Below, one piece after another: positions 1-9,492 of a DNA stretch of 64,000 nt. The DNA lies in assembly GCF_947496515.1 (NCBI RefSeq), contig NZ_CANMDB010000003.1, forward strand, positions 301,174 to 365,173, read 5' to 3'. The notes under the pieces were generated by a model, which was given only the letters and a program-made list of their open reading frames with translations, did not search any database and was not told where the DNA came from. This DNA is from an uncultured Roseobacter sp. GTDB taxonomy: Bacteria > Pseudomonadota > Alphaproteobacteria > Rhodobacterales > Rhodobacteraceae. A program made the position numbers and the translations under genes. Position 1 is the first letter of the stretch, and the number at the start of each line of letters is the position of its first letter.

Positions 1-801
1 TGCCCCCATGATCACCAGCAAGGCGATAACGATGCCCAAGGTCGTGGCAGATCCGTCTTCGAGGGCGAGCCCGCTGATACCGATCCGTGTGAGGCCGGCG
101 ACGAACTGCTCCACCCCAAAGCCCAGCGTTTGCGCAACACCCAGGATCGTGGCCACAACGGCGACGATGTCGATGATGTGGCCAAGCGGACCTGAGAGCG
201 ATTTGCCGAAGAGAGGGGTCAGCGACGACCGGATGGTCAGTGGCAGCCCGCGACGGTAGCTGAAGAACGCCAGCGCCAGACCGGCGACAGCGTAGCACGC
301 CCAGGCGCCCAGACCCCAGTGCAGGTAGGACCAGACATAGGCTGTGCGCACATTGTCGGCCCCCTGCGCCGTTGTCAGCCCCTGAATGACGGATGGGTTA
401 TTCTGGAAGTGCGCGACCGGTTCAGCCACAGCCCAGGTCAACATGCCAACGCCGATCCCGGCGCCGAACATCATCGAGAACCAGGAGAAATTGGTGAATT
501 CGGGTTTTTCGCCCTCGACCCCGAGGTTGAGGCGTCCGGCTGTCGGCCAGATCGCCAGACCGATGCAGACGATCACAAAGGCGGTCACAACCCAGATGTA
601 CCAAGCGGCGAATTGAGCCAGAATGGCCGTATTCCAGTTACCCAGCACGGTGCCAGCCTGGGTCGGCCAGACGATGCACCAGACCACCAGCGCGCTGATG
701 ATGATCTTGCTGATGACCGTTACATTGACGCTGAATCCCCTATAAAAACCGCTATTGGCGGTTTTGATAGGCAAATCAGTAAGGGGTGGTTCTATCGACA
801 T
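1..801 (-). CDS. BCCT family betaine/choline/carnitine transporter, 5' part (runs off the left edge)
   Basis: Secondary transporter of the betaine-choline-carnitine family, an inner-membrane importer of quaternary-ammonium compatible solutes. I translated the minus strand from an ATG at 801. The frame stays open to base 1, giving the first 267 residues; the C-terminal half lies outside the window. Family hallmarks are visible: a glycine-rich segment (MMFGAGIGVGMLTWAVAEPV) and the later stretch WSYLHWGLGAWACYAVAGLA followed by YRRGLPLTIRSSLTPLFG, both typical of BCCT proteins. Several hydrophobic helices are present. The substrate (glycine betaine, choline, carnitine or DMSP) cannot be told. 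The next gene (mnhG) lies about 220 bases upstream on the same strand. No function is visible in that gap. Confidence 0.9.
   Translation of the reverse strand, partial: MSIEPPLTDLPIKTANSGFYRGFSVNVTVISKIIISALVVWCIVWPTQAGTVLGNWNTAILAQFAAWYIWVVTAFVIVCIGLAIWPTAGRLNLGVEGEKPEFTNFSWFSMMFGAGIGVGMLTWAVAEPVAHFQNNPSVIQGLTTAQGADNVRTAYVWSYLHWGLGAWACYAVAGLALAFFSYRRGLPLTIRSSLTPLFGKSLSGPLGHIIDIVAVVATILGVAQTLGFGVEQFVAGLTRIGISGLALEDGSATTLGIVIALLVIMGA
745..765. repeat. Perfect 8-bp inverted repeat inside the 5' coding region of the BCCT gene
   Basis: AAAACCGC (745-752), a 5-base spacer TATTG, then GCGGTTTT (758-765). It lies about 12-19 codons into the transporter frame, so the transcript could form a hairpin just after the start codon. 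A regulatory role is inference only. Confidence 0.45.
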
Positions 802-1021
802 ATGCGTGTTCCCTGTTCATGGCGTGCCCTTTATTACGCAGAGCTGCCACAACCCTAGGAGCAATGCGGAAACTTGTACACCACGCGATTCGGAGGATTC
901 TTGCCCGCTTGAGGGTCAATTCCGCAATTTTTGGCATAGCGCAGAGAAATTCTATAGCACCAGTTACCGGTTTCCACTGGCATGCCGGGGTAGATTTCCA
1001 TGGGTCACCAGCGTCGCAGAA

Positions 1022-1423
1022 TCAGCTTTTCGCGGTTGATTTCGCATCAGCGGCGAGCGCTCGGTCCGCTTCTGGAACGTTCAAGGTTGACCAAGTATCA
1101 TCCCGTGGCGGGCTGGGCGGCGTGTCGCAGCTGCGGCAGTGAATGTTCACCTTGGCGATGAAGTTGGCCGAAATCGGAGCTGTCACAAAGAGAAACGCCA
1201 TGATGAGCAGTTCGTGGAACGAGCCTTCGCTGAAGGTAAAGGAATGGATCATCGAGGCCAGCAGGAACGCCCCGATCCCCACAGTGCCCACCTTTGTCGG
1301 CGCGTGCAGCCGGGTCATGGAATCGTTGAATTTCAGCAGGCCGATGGCGCCAACCAGGGCAAAGATTGCGCCAACCAGCAGGCTGATCGCAATGGCGTAG
1401 GTCAGGACAAGCTCAAGGTTCAT
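1022..1423 (-). CDS. mnhG: Mrp Na+/H+ antiporter subunit G (MnhG/PhaG)
   Basis: Last gene of the Mrp (Pha) operon; a small membrane subunit of the multi-subunit monovalent cation/proton antiporter. The 133-residue protein starts MNLELVLTYAIAISLLVGAI and carries the conserved stretch GLLKFNDSMTRLHAPTKVGT, diagnostic for MnhG. Three membrane helices are followed by a hydrophilic tail of about 30 residues. I chose the ATG at 1423 because it overlaps the mnhF stop region by 4 bases. A longer upstream extension in this frame is only shadow of mnhF. Confidence 0.93.
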   Translation of the reverse strand: MNLELVLTYAIAISLLVGAIFALVGAIGLLKFNDSMTRLHAPTKVGTVGIGAFLLASMIHSFTFSEGSFHELLIMAFLFVTAPISANFIAKVNIHCRSCDTPPSPPRDDTWSTLNVPEADRALAADAKSTAKS

Positions 1424-1707
1424 TCGATGATGTCCCCCCGCAGAACGAACCGGGCATAGGCCACGGTGGAGATGAAGCCGAGCATCGCGATGATCAGCGA
1501 CACCTCGAAGTAGATCCGTACGCCCTGCGCGATCCCCAGCAGTACGATGAGGCCGATGGCGTTGACCACCATGGTGTCGAGCGCCAGCACCCTGTCGCCG
1601 GTCGATGGCCCCTTGATCAGCCGGAACATGCACATGACCTGCGCGAATGCGGCTACCACAAAGGCGATGATCAGCGCTGTATCCATCAATTGCGTCGCAA
1701 AGCTCAT
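1420..1707 (-). CDS. mnhF: Mrp Na+/H+ antiporter subunit F (MnhF/PhaF)
   Basis: A 95-residue integral membrane subunit with three hydrophobic helices. The motif MFRLIKGPSTGDRVLALDTM is the MnhF/MrpF signature. The start at 1707 overlaps the mnhE stop by 4 bases and its own end overlaps mnhG by 4 bases, so translation is probably coupled along the operon. It acts only as part of the assembled complex in the inner membrane. Confidence 0.94.
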   Translation of the reverse strand: MSFATQLMDTALIIAFVVAAFAQVMCMFRLIKGPSTGDRVLALDTMVVNAIGLIVLLGIAQGVRIYFEVSLIIAMLGFISTVAYARFVLRGDIIE

Positions 1708-2204
1708 GCGAAGATCTCCTTCAACCGCCGTTCGTAACGGTGCTTGATGTCATCGCGCACCGCTTCTGGGTCTTCGGTATGCAGCACATGGACCAGCAGG
1801 CTGTGGCCTTCATCCGACAGATCCGCGGATACCGTGCCCGGGGTCAGGGTGATGGTTCCCGCCAGCATGGTGATGGCCTCGGGCTGGCGCAGATCCAGCG
1901 GCACCACGATCCAGGCGGGGCGCAGCTTGGCGTTGGGTTTGGTCAACACGATCCACGCGACCTCAACATTGGCGACCATGATGTCCCAAAGGACGATGAG
2001 GATGTAGCGGATCAGCCGTGTGGGGTGAAATGCCTGCGGTGTATCCGGCCACCAGGCAGCGGTGCCCCAAGGGATGATAATGCCGAGAATAATGCCGAAA
2101 ACGACCATTCCAGCGGAGATCTCGTTTTGCAGAAGTGTCCACACCACGGCGAGCAGGATCGTCAGCAACGGGTGCGGTAGCAGCCATCGGTAGGCTTTGG
2201 CCAT
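1704..2204 (-). CDS. mnhE: Mrp Na+/H+ antiporter subunit E (MnhE/PhaE)
   Basis: A 166-residue membrane subunit. The N-terminal helices (WLLPHPLLTILLAVVWTLLQ) precede a cytoplasmic domain with the family stretch AWIVVPLDLRQPEAITMLAG and the GTVSAD motif seen in MnhE. It follows mnhD by one base and overlaps mnhF by 4 bases. The length fits the family (about 160 residues). Together with the AB-C-D order this marks a group 2 (fused AB) Mrp operon. Confidence 0.94.
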   Translation of the reverse strand: MAKAYRWLLPHPLLTILLAVVWTLLQNEISAGMVVFGIILGIIIPWGTAAWWPDTPQAFHPTRLIRYILIVLWDIMVANVEVAWIVLTKPNAKLRPAWIVVPLDLRQPEAITMLAGTITLTPGTVSADLSDEGHSLLVHVLHTEDPEAVRDDIKHRYERRLKEIFA

Positions 2205-2205
2205 A

Positions 2206-3747
2206 TCAATATCCCTCCGTCGGTTCGCTCAGCTTGCCCGGTGTCTCCAGCACGGTCGCGATATAGGGTTCCGGGTCAAACAGCTGGTCCGATATCGCGG
2301 TCATGTAGCGCGTCGCAGGTCCGGCAAAGACAGTATGCGCCGCGATCAGCGCGATCAGCCCGCCGACGGCAACATAGGACAGCATCGCGGGTGGTGTCGC
2401 AGGCTCTGCATCCTCCGCGCCTTCTGTCGCCTTGGCCTTCCAGAACAGCGTGCTGCCAGCGCGCGAAAAGCCGACAACCGCGATCAGGCTGGAAATCAGG
2501 ACAGTGCCCCAGATCCAGGCGGCCGACGTGCTTTCAAACGCGGCGTCGAGCACCAGCAGCTTGCCCAGAAACCCCGACAGGGGCGGCAGGCCCGCCATGG
2601 CAATAGCGGCGGCGAAGAACAACGCCGACGTCGGCACCGCGCCCGCGATCACCGGCTGCGCGGTCAGCCTCAGATCGGCCCGGCCCGCGCGCACCAGATC
2701 CGTGATCAGGAACAGCGCCGCGGCTGCCAGCGTCGAATGCACCATGTAATAAAGCGCTGCGATGATGCTGGTGGGGGTGAAGAGCGAGATCGCCACCATG
2801 ACCATCCCCATCGACCCGATCACGGCGAAGGCCACGAGGCGGTCCAGATGCCGCGCCGCGAGGATACCCAGCATGCCGATGGCGAGCGAGGCAAGTGCTG
2901 CGGGCAGCAGCCAGGTGGTGTGCAATCCCTCTGTCACCGCGAGATCCGGACCAAAGACCATCGTGTAGACCCGGATGATCGCGTAGGCCCCTACCTTAGT
3001 CATGATCGCGAAGAGCGCGGCGACGGGGGCGGGCGCTTCGGCGTAGCTGGACGGAAGCCAGAAGTGCAGCGGCAGCACTGCCGCCTTGATCGCAAAGACC
3101 AGCAGCAGTAGCACGGCAGCGATGCGGATACCCGCCGTCGCCTCTGCGCCGATGAGCGTCACGCGCTGCGCGAGATCGGCCATGTTGAGCGTGCCCGCCT
3201 CGGCATAGATCGCACCCAGAGCAAACAGAAACAGCGTCGAGCCGATGAGATTAAAGAGCACATATTGCACCCCCGCCCGCAGCCGCGCATTGCCGCCCGC
3301 GTGGATCATCAGCCCGTAAGAGGCGATCAGCAGCACCTCGAAAAACACGAAGAGGTTGAACAAGTCGCCCGTCAGGAACGCGCCCATGATCCCCATGATC
3401 TGAAACTGAAAGAGCGCGTGGAAATGCCGCCCGCGGTTGTCCCATTCGGACCCGATGGCGTAGAGCAGCACGAAAAGCGACAGCACCGCCGTCAGCAGCA
3501 CCATCAGCGTCGACAGCCTGTCTGCCACCAGCACGATGCCAAAGGGTGCGGCCCAATCTCCCAGTTGATAGAGCGTGATCGTCCCGTCTGAGGCCTGAAG
3601 TGCCAGGCCGAGCGCGATACCGATCAGCGCCAGCACCCCCGCCACCGAGAACACACGCTGGATGCCGATGTGATAGCGGGCGGCCAACACGATAAACGGC
3701 GCCAGCAGGGCGGGCAGGATCACCGGGGCTACGATCCAATGTATCAT
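2206..3747 (-). CDS. mnhD: Mrp Na+/H+ antiporter subunit D (MnhD/PhaD)
   Basis: A 513-residue polytopic membrane subunit related to the NuoN/NuoM proton-pumping subunits of complex I. The proton-conducting antiporter domain shows LFVFFEVLLIASYGLMI with its conserved glutamate, and the helix with KAAVLPLHFWLPSSYAEAPA, whose lysine and histidine are typical of this superfamily. About 14 hydrophobic helices can be counted. The start overlaps mnhC by 4 bases. It forms the antiport module with MnhA. Confidence 0.95.
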   Translation of the reverse strand: MIHWIVAPVILPALLAPFIVLAARYHIGIQRVFSVAGVLALIGIALGLALQASDGTITLYQLGDWAAPFGIVLVADRLSTLMVLLTAVLSLFVLLYAIGSEWDNRGRHFHALFQFQIMGIMGAFLTGDLFNLFVFFEVLLIASYGLMIHAGGNARLRAGVQYVLFNLIGSTLFLFALGAIYAEAGTLNMADLAQRVTLIGAEATAGIRIAAVLLLLVFAIKAAVLPLHFWLPSSYAEAPAPVAALFAIMTKVGAYAIIRVYTMVFGPDLAVTEGLHTTWLLPAALASLAIGMLGILAARHLDRLVAFAVIGSMGMVMVAISLFTPTSIIAALYYMVHSTLAAAALFLITDLVRAGRADLRLTAQPVIAGAVPTSALFFAAAIAMAGLPPLSGFLGKLLVLDAAFESTSAAWIWGTVLISSLIAVVGFSRAGSTLFWKAKATEGAEDAEPATPPAMLSYVAVGGLIALIAAHTVFAGPATRYMTAISDQLFDPEPYIATVLETPGKLSEPTEGY

Positions 3748-4100
3748 TGTGTCTCTCCGGATCCGGTGCTCTCTTCGTCGAGGGGGTCGTTGATGCGGTC
3801 ATCGTCAGAGCCCAGAAATGCACCAAGTGCGATCATCACCACCACCGCCGTCATCCCGAAGGAGATCACGATCGCCGTCAGCACCAGAGCCTGCGGCAGC
3901 GGGTCGGCATAGCTGTCGATATTGTCGCGCAGGATGGGGGGCGCACCGATGGTTAGGCGCCCGGAGGAGAACAGAAACACGTTGACTGCATAGGTCAGCA
4001 GCGAAATCCCCAGAATGACCGGAAAGGTTCGCAGCCGCAGGGTCAGGTAGAGGCCACAGGCGGTCAGCACACCAATGGCCGAGGCAACGAGAAGCTCCAT
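3744..4100 (-). CDS. mnhC: Mrp Na+/H+ antiporter subunit C (MnhC/PhaC)
   Basis: A NuoK-like subunit of 118 residues with three transmembrane helices (VASAIGVLTACGLYLTLRLR; FPVILGISLLTYAVNVFLFS; a third around residues 70-95). The stretch DPLPQALVLTAIVISFGMTA is the MnhC/NuoK signature. The start is one base from the mnhAB stop. The hydrophilic tail after the third helix is of the usual size. Confidence 0.95.
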   Translation of the reverse strand: MELLVASAIGVLTACGLYLTLRLRTFPVILGISLLTYAVNVFLFSSGRLTIGAPPILRDNIDSYADPLPQALVLTAIVISFGMTAVVVMIALGAFLGSDDDRINDPLDEESTGSGETQ

Positions 4101-4101
4101 C

Positions 4102-6969
4102 TCAGAGGCCTCCTTTCGCGGGGGTCGCGGGGTCGTTGCGCGACGGGTCGATGTCCATGGCGTGCTCTGTATCGGGCGTATGGGCGCGCCGCGCCAGCCT
4201 TGAGAAGCTTTCCAGCGACAACATCACGGCGCCGACCACCGCAAGGAAGACGCCAAGGTCAAAGAGCGCCGCGGTCGCCAGTTCAAACTCCTGGAACGGC
4301 GGGATGCGCACATAGGTGAAATCCGAGGTCAGGAACGGCTTGGTCACGAACCACGAGCCGATCCCCGTCAGCCCGGCGATCAGAACGCCCGCACCGATGA
4401 TCCCGTGGTAGGGATACCGCAGCCGCGCCGAGGCCCAGTTGAAGCCGCTCGCCATGTACTGCATGACCACCGCAATCGACACCACAAGGCCCGAGATGAA
4501 CCCGCCGCCCGGCTCGTTATGGCCCCGCAGGAAGATGTAGAAACCCACCAGAAGCACCACCGGCATGATCACCCGGGTCAGCACCACCATCATGGTGGGG
4601 TGCATGTCGCCCGCCCGCGGCTGATCCGGCTTACGGTTCAGCAGCCGCGCACGCACCGGACCGGACAGCAGCGTTTCCGTCAGCGCGTAGATCAGAAGGG
4701 CTGCGATGCCCAGCACGATGATTTCCCCGTAGGTGTCGAAGCCCCGGAAATCCACGAGGATCACATTGACCACATTGGTGCCGCCGCCGCCCTTGTAGGA
4801 ATTGGCCAGATGGAACTCCGAGATCGGCGCGCTGATCGCGTCGCGCATGAGGAAGTGATAGGCCATGACGGTCGTGACCAAACCGCCCGCGATGGCCAAA
4901 ACGGTATCGCGCGCGCGGCGCATGGTGCTGCTCTCCACCGGGGAGTGTTTGGGCAGGAAATTCAGCGCCAGCAGCAGCAGGATGATCGTGACCACCTCGA
5001 CCGTGATCTGCGTCATGGCAAGATCCGGCGCGCTAAAGAATACGAAGCCGACAGAGACCATCAGCCCGGCGATACCGATCAGGATCAGAGACATCAGCCG
5101 GTTGCGGTGCAAAAACACCATGGCGATGGTGGCGGCGACCAGCATCGCCCAGCCCGCAAGGGCAACCGGGGTGGTGGGCTGCATCTCGCGCGTCGGTGCG
5201 CCCACCGTGCCCGTGACAAAGGCATAGGTGCCCGCGCCGATGATGGTGACGGCAGCAATCGCCCCGTAGCGGGAAAAGGCACCGTTGTGCAGACCGTGGA
5301 TCAGCCCCTCCGCAAGGGAAACGAGCCGGGCGATCAGCCCCTCAAAGATCGTCTTGGCCTCGGGCCGCGGTGCTGCATCCCAGAGCCGCAGTGCGGGCTT
5401 GAAGACCGCCATCATCAGTAGACCACCGACAACCGCCGCGATGGACATGAAGAGCGCGGGGACCAGCCCGTGCCAGATCTTGATGTATTTGACCTCAAGT
5501 TCGGCGACGCCGCCGATCACGGATTTGGCGACGAGGAAAACGAAATCCTGAACGAGGAACGGCGCCACGCCGATGACGACCACCAGCACCACCAGGATCG
5601 CGGGTGGCAACCACATGCCGGCGTCGGGATCATGCGGTGTGGTGGGGTAGTCGTCGCGCACCGGGCCAAGGAAGGTGTGCCCGATGAGGCGAAAACAATA
5701 GGCCGCCGAGAAAAGCGAGCCGAATGTCGCCAGCGCGGGCACCAGCCACGGCGCACCAAAGAGAACTGTGTGCGTGGCCTCTTCCAGCATCATCTCCTTT
5801 GACAGGAACCCGTTCAGCAGCGGGATCCCCGCCATGGAGAGTGCCGCCAGCGTGGCAATGGTGAAGGTCACTGGCATCAGATGCCGCAAGCCGCCCAGCC
5901 GCCGGATGTCACGGGTATGCGCCTCATGGTCGACGATCCCGGCCGACATAAAGAGCGCCGCCTTGAACGTCGCGTGGTTGAGGATGTGAAACACCGCTGC
6001 CATGGCGCCAAAGGTCGTGCCGGTGCCCAGCAGCATGGTGATCAGCCCCAGATGGCTGACGGTGGAGAAGGCCAAGAGCGCCTTGAGATCATGTTTGAAG
6101 AGCGCGATCACCGCGCCCAGCACCATGGTGATCAGACCGGCGGTGGTGACGATATAGAACCATTCCGGCGTGCCTGACAGAACCGGCCACAGGCGTGCCA
6201 TCAGGAAGATCCCCGCCTTTACCATCGTGGCGGAGTGCAGATAGGCCGAGACCGGCGTGGGGGCTGCCATCGCGTGTGGCAACCAGAAGTGAAACGGGAA
6301 TTGCGCGGATTTCGTGAAGCACCCCAGAAGGATCAGCAGCAGGGCGGGCAGATAAAGCGGTGAAGCCTGAATGAGCTCGCGGTTCTCCAGAATGACGCTG
6401 AGGTCGTAGCTGCCGACAATCTGACCCAGCAGAAGCATCCCCCCGATCAGCGCCAGCCCGCCCATGCCCGTTACCGTGAGTGCCATCCGCGCGCCTTGCC
6501 GACCCTCGGGCAGATGCTTCCAGTAGCCGATCAGAAGGAAGGACGACAGCGACGTCAGCTCCCAGAAAACTAGCAAAAGCAATATGTTATCGCTGAGAAC
6601 AATGCCCACCATCGCACCCTGAAAGAGCAGAAGGTAAGTGAAGAACTCGCCCATATTGTCCTTGCGTGACAGATACGCCCGCCCGTAGGCGATGATCAGC
6701 AAACCGATCCCCAGAATGAGCAGCGCAAAGAAAAAGCCCAGACCGTCCAGCATCAGCGTGAAGTTCATTCCGAGGCTGGGCATCCACTCGACCCGCGCGC
6801 TGACCACCTCCCCGGCGAGGACGGCAGGCAAGTTGGTCAGCAGCCCGATGAAGGCCGTCAGCGACACGGTAAAGGTGATGCCCGCACAGGCCTGCCGCCC
6901 CGCCGAGTTCATCAGCCCCGGCAACAGCGCGCCAAAGAAGGGCAGTGCGACGATCAAGAAAAGAGACAC
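4102..6969 (-). CDS. mnhA: Mrp Na+/H+ antiporter fused subunits A and B (MnhAB/PhaAB)
   Basis: Large NuoL-like antiporter subunit fused to MnhB, about 955 residues. Residues 1 to about 780 form MnhA. KSAQFPFHFWLPHAMAAPTP is the classic lysine/histidine motif of the superfamily, and LNHATFKAALFMSAGIVDHE is an MnhA stretch. The last 150 residues form MnhB (VGFYIFLRGHNEPGGGFISG). I chose the GTG start at 6969: AGGAG lies 7 bases upstream and the protein then begins directly with a hydrophobic helix. The longer frame from 7017 adds a basic leader without a ribosome site. This is the first gene of the operon AB-C-D-E-F-G. The complex exports Na+ in exchange for protons, a salt and alkali tolerance function that fits a marine host. 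Confidence 0.95.
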   Translation of the reverse strand: MSLFLIVALPFFGALLPGLMNSAGRQACAGITFTVSLTAFIGLLTNLPAVLAGEVVSARVEWMPSLGMNFTLMLDGLGFFFALLILGIGLLIIAYGRAYLSRKDNMGEFFTYLLLFQGAMVGIVLSDNILLLLVFWELTSLSSFLLIGYWKHLPEGRQGARMALTVTGMGGLALIGGMLLLGQIVGSYDLSVILENRELIQASPLYLPALLLILLGCFTKSAQFPFHFWLPHAMAAPTPVSAYLHSATMVKAGIFLMARLWPVLSGTPEWFYIVTTAGLITMVLGAVIALFKHDLKALLAFSTVSHLGLITMLLGTGTTFGAMAAVFHILNHATFKAALFMSAGIVDHEAHTRDIRRLGGLRHLMPVTFTIATLAALSMAGIPLLNGFLSKEMMLEEATHTVLFGAPWLVPALATFGSLFSAAYCFRLIGHTFLGPVRDDYPTTPHDPDAGMWLPPAILVVLVVVIGVAPFLVQDFVFLVAKSVIGGVAELEVKYIKIWHGLVPALFMSIAAVVGGLLMMAVFKPALRLWDAAPRPEAKTIFEGLIARLVSLAEGLIHGLHNGAFSRYGAIAAVTIIGAGTYAFVTGTVGAPTREMQPTTPVALAGWAMLVAATIAMVFLHRNRLMSLILIGIAGLMVSVGFVFFSAPDLAMTQITVEVVTIILLLLALNFLPKHSPVESSTMRRARDTVLAIAGGLVTTVMAYHFLMRDAISAPISEFHLANSYKGGGGTNVVNVILVDFRGFDTYGEIIVLGIAALLIYALTETLLSGPVRARLLNRKPDQPRAGDMHPTMMVVLTRVIMPVVLLVGFYIFLRGHNEPGGGFISGLVVSIAVVMQYMASGFNWASARLRYPYHGIIGAGVLIAGLTGIGSWFVTKPFLTSDFTYVRIPPFQEFELATAALFDLGVFLAVVGAVMLSLESFSRLARRAHTPDTEHAMDIDPSRNDPATPAKGGL

Positions 6970-7207
6970 GCAAACTCCTGCAGTACGGGGTCGGGATCGC
7001 CTTCCTATTTGTGTCACAAACGCGCTGTGCTCAAGTAAAACCGTAAAAAATCAACGCAAAAGATGTCTGCGGCACGGCCCTTCGTCCGCTGGTGGGCGCA
7101 AAAAACGGGCTGTTGTCCGGCTGGATCGGCCCATCCTCCGATGGACCGGGCACCGAAGGTTCGCTAGCCTCAAGCGCAGTCTGCAGCCCTATTTCCTAGG
7201 TCCCTTG

Positions 7208-8056
7208 ATGAACATCCAGCACATGCGCATTCTGATCGCCGTCATTGACACGGGCTCTTTCGCTGCAGCGGGAGAGGCCGTCGGCCGGTCGCAATCCGCC
7301 ATCAGCCTGCAGATCAAATCGCTGGAAGAAGAGCTGGGTCTGACCTTGTTCGACCGTCTGGTGCGTCCGCCCCGGCCCACCGCCAAGGCCCGGGCGCTGG
7401 CCGATCACGCCCGCAAGGTGGTGACGCTATTTGATGCGACGCCGCAGGTTATTGACGGCGATCTGATCCGCGGGCGGCTGCGTGTGGGGGCTGTCCCCAC
7501 GGTGCTGAGCAGCTTTCTGCCCCAAGCGCTGGCGGAGCTGCGCGCTCAACACGCGGATCTGTCCATCGACGTGCACAGCGACAGTTCGGACCGGTTGGCC
7601 GCCCAGCTGGGCGAGGGCGCGCTGGACGTCGCCGTCTGCACGCGCCCACCCAGCCCCATTGCCGGGCTGGACTGGCATGTGATCGCGCAGGAACCGCTGA
7701 TGGTCCTGGCCCCCGTCGACGCCGGTGGTGACGTCCGGGCGTTGCTGACGGGCCATCCGTTCATCTGGTTCAACCGGCAAACCTGGGCCGGTGGCGCCAT
7801 AGAGAGCCATCTGGCGGAGCGAGGCATCACCGTCGCCGCAACCATGGAGATCGATTCGCTTGATGCGATCCAGTCGCTGGTGCGGGCGGGTCTTGGCGTG
7901 TCCATCGTCCCCTTGTGTCGTGGGGGCAGTGGCCGTTGGCCTGGATTGCGGGCTGTGCCATTCGGGGATCCGCCGGTCACACGGGAGGTCGGCGCGCTCG
8001 TCCCGGCAGATGCGCGCGCATCCACGCTCATCAAGACGTTTCTCGGCGCGCTTTAG
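7208..8056 (+). CDS. LysR family transcriptional regulator
   Basis: A 282-residue DNA-binding regulator. The N-terminal winged helix-turn-helix covers residues 1-60 (FAAAGEAVGRSQSAISLQIK, then LEEELGLTLFDR). It is followed by the effector-binding domain from about residue 87. I chose the ATG at 7208 because it starts the canonical LysR N-terminus; a longer open frame reaches back over the divergent mnh promoter. It is transcribed away from the Mrp operon (about 240 bases apart) and lies about 100 bases ahead of the acyl-CoA dehydrogenase. It could control either; the ligand is unknown. Confidence 0.9.
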   Translation: MNIQHMRILIAVIDTGSFAAAGEAVGRSQSAISLQIKSLEEELGLTLFDRLVRPPRPTAKARALADHARKVVTLFDATPQVIDGDLIRGRLRVGAVPTVLSSFLPQALAELRAQHADLSIDVHSDSSDRLAAQLGEGALDVAVCTRPPSPIAGLDWHVIAQEPLMVLAPVDAGGDVRALLTGHPFIWFNRQTWAGGAIESHLAERGITVAATMEIDSLDAIQSLVRAGLGVSIVPLCRGGSGRWPGLRAVPFGDPPVTREVGALVPADARASTLIKTFLGAL

Positions 8057-8153
8057 ATTGAGTAAATCAAAAGATATATGCCAGATATTCTCGTTATTAT
8101 TTGGTATACTGTTGAAGTAACCTCCTGATCACTCAGACCTTGCGGAGGTTTCC

Positions 8154-9377
8154 ATGTTTGACGATCACTCCACCGACCACGCCTCGTTCCTGCTGTCCGA
8201 GCGGCAACAGGCGCTGCGGGCCCGTGCCCGTGCTTTGGCGGAGCGCACGGCCCGGGTTCGTGCGGCCGAGACCGACGCGACCGAGACCTACCCTCATGAA
8301 ACCGTCGCAGAAATGACCGATGCTGGGTTCATGGGCATGGGGGTGCCGCACGCTCTGGGCGGGCAGGGGGCCAGCTGTCAGGACATCGTGCTGGTGGTGG
8401 AGGAGTTCGCGCGCTGCTGCGGGGTGACCGGGCGGATCGCGGTGGAGGGCAACATGGGCGCTATCGGTGCGATCCTCGCCTATGGTACGGATGGTCAACG
8501 GGAAATCGCGGCGCAACACGTGCTGTCCGGCGACAAACCTGCCATTTGCATTACAGAGCCCGACGCGGGCAGCGCTGCGACCGAGATGCGCACAACGGCG
8601 ACCCGCGATGGCGACGGTTGGGTTCTGGAGGGGACAAAACACTGGATCACGGGGGGCGGTGTGTCGCGCCTTCATCTCATCTTTGCTCGGGTGATCGAGG
8701 ACGGTCAGTTCAAAGGGATCGGCGGTTTTATGGCCTTTCTGGGCGAACAGGGGCTGGAGATTGGCCCGCGCGAGCCGACCATGGGCCTGCGCGGGATCCC
8801 TGAAACCGTGGTATGTCTGCGCCAGATGCGTTTGTCCGCCGACCGTCTGATCTGCCCGCCAGAGGGGGTTGCGAAGGGTTTCGCAGGCTTGATGAACGCT
8901 TATAACGCACAGCGGGTGGGTGCTGCGGCAGTGGCGCTTGGCCTGGCGCAGGGGGCGTTCGAGGCCGCCCGGGACTACGTCAAGACGCGCCAGCAGTTCG
9001 GCAGGCCCATCGCGGAATTTCAGGGTTTGCAGTGGATGCTGGCGGATATGGCCACGCAGATCGACGCCGCCCGTCTGATGATCTGGCGCGCGGCCCAGAG
9101 TGCCCAGCATCAGCCGTCGGGCTTTCCGGACCCGGTTCAGGCCGCGCAGGCCAAGGTCTTCGCCTCCGAGATGGCGGTAAAGGTCACCAATGATGCGCTC
9201 CAGTTGCACGGTGCCGCAGGCTATTCGCGCAACAACCCGGTTGAACGCATGCTTCGGGACGCGCGCATGTTCACCATCGGCGGTGGTACCGCCCAGATGC
9301 TGCGCAACCTGATTGCGGGTGATGTTCTGGATATGAAAACACCGCAAACGCGGGACGGATACCTTCCCAAAGGGTAG
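8154..9377 (+). CDS. Acyl-CoA dehydrogenase family protein
   Basis: FAD-dependent alpha,beta-dehydrogenase of acyl-CoA thioesters, 407 residues. Recognised motifs: CITEPDAGSAATEM (FAD/substrate contact), WVLEGTKHWITGGG, and near the C-terminus VTNDALQLHGAAGYSRNNPV followed by RMLRDARMFTIGGGTAQMLR, which carry the catalytic region and FAD contacts. The start has a good GGAGG ribosome site. The region just upstream is AT-rich and may hold the promoter. The substrate (fatty acid, branched-chain or aromatic acyl-CoA) cannot be decided. The flanking LysR and GntR genes suggest regulated catabolism. Confidence 0.9.
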   Translation: MFDDHSTDHASFLLSERQQALRARARALAERTARVRAAETDATETYPHETVAEMTDAGFMGMGVPHALGGQGASCQDIVLVVEEFARCCGVTGRIAVEGNMGAIGAILAYGTDGQREIAAQHVLSGDKPAICITEPDAGSAATEMRTTATRDGDGWVLEGTKHWITGGGVSRLHLIFARVIEDGQFKGIGGFMAFLGEQGLEIGPREPTMGLRGIPETVVCLRQMRLSADRLICPPEGVAKGFAGLMNAYNAQRVGAAAVALGLAQGAFEAARDYVKTRQQFGRPIAEFQGLQWMLADMATQIDAARLMIWRAAQSAQHQPSGFPDPVQAAQAKVFASEMAVKVTNDALQLHGAAGYSRNNPVERMLRDARMFTIGGGTAQMLRNLIAGDVLDMKTPQTRDGYLPKG

Positions 9378-9492
9378 CCATCTGCGCGCCTCCGGGTTGG
9401 TCTATGGTATCGGTTGCAAATGCATCTGTTTTCGGGCCTTGCTTGAACAATCTGTGCATGGGCCGAGGCCCTGATCATTTCTGGAAGGCTCT

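Noticed and set aside
4405..5421. A 338-residue plus-strand frame inside the Mrp region
   Set aside because: Histidine/arginine/glutamine-rich product typical of an antisense frame of a membrane-protein gene; mnhAB is certain.
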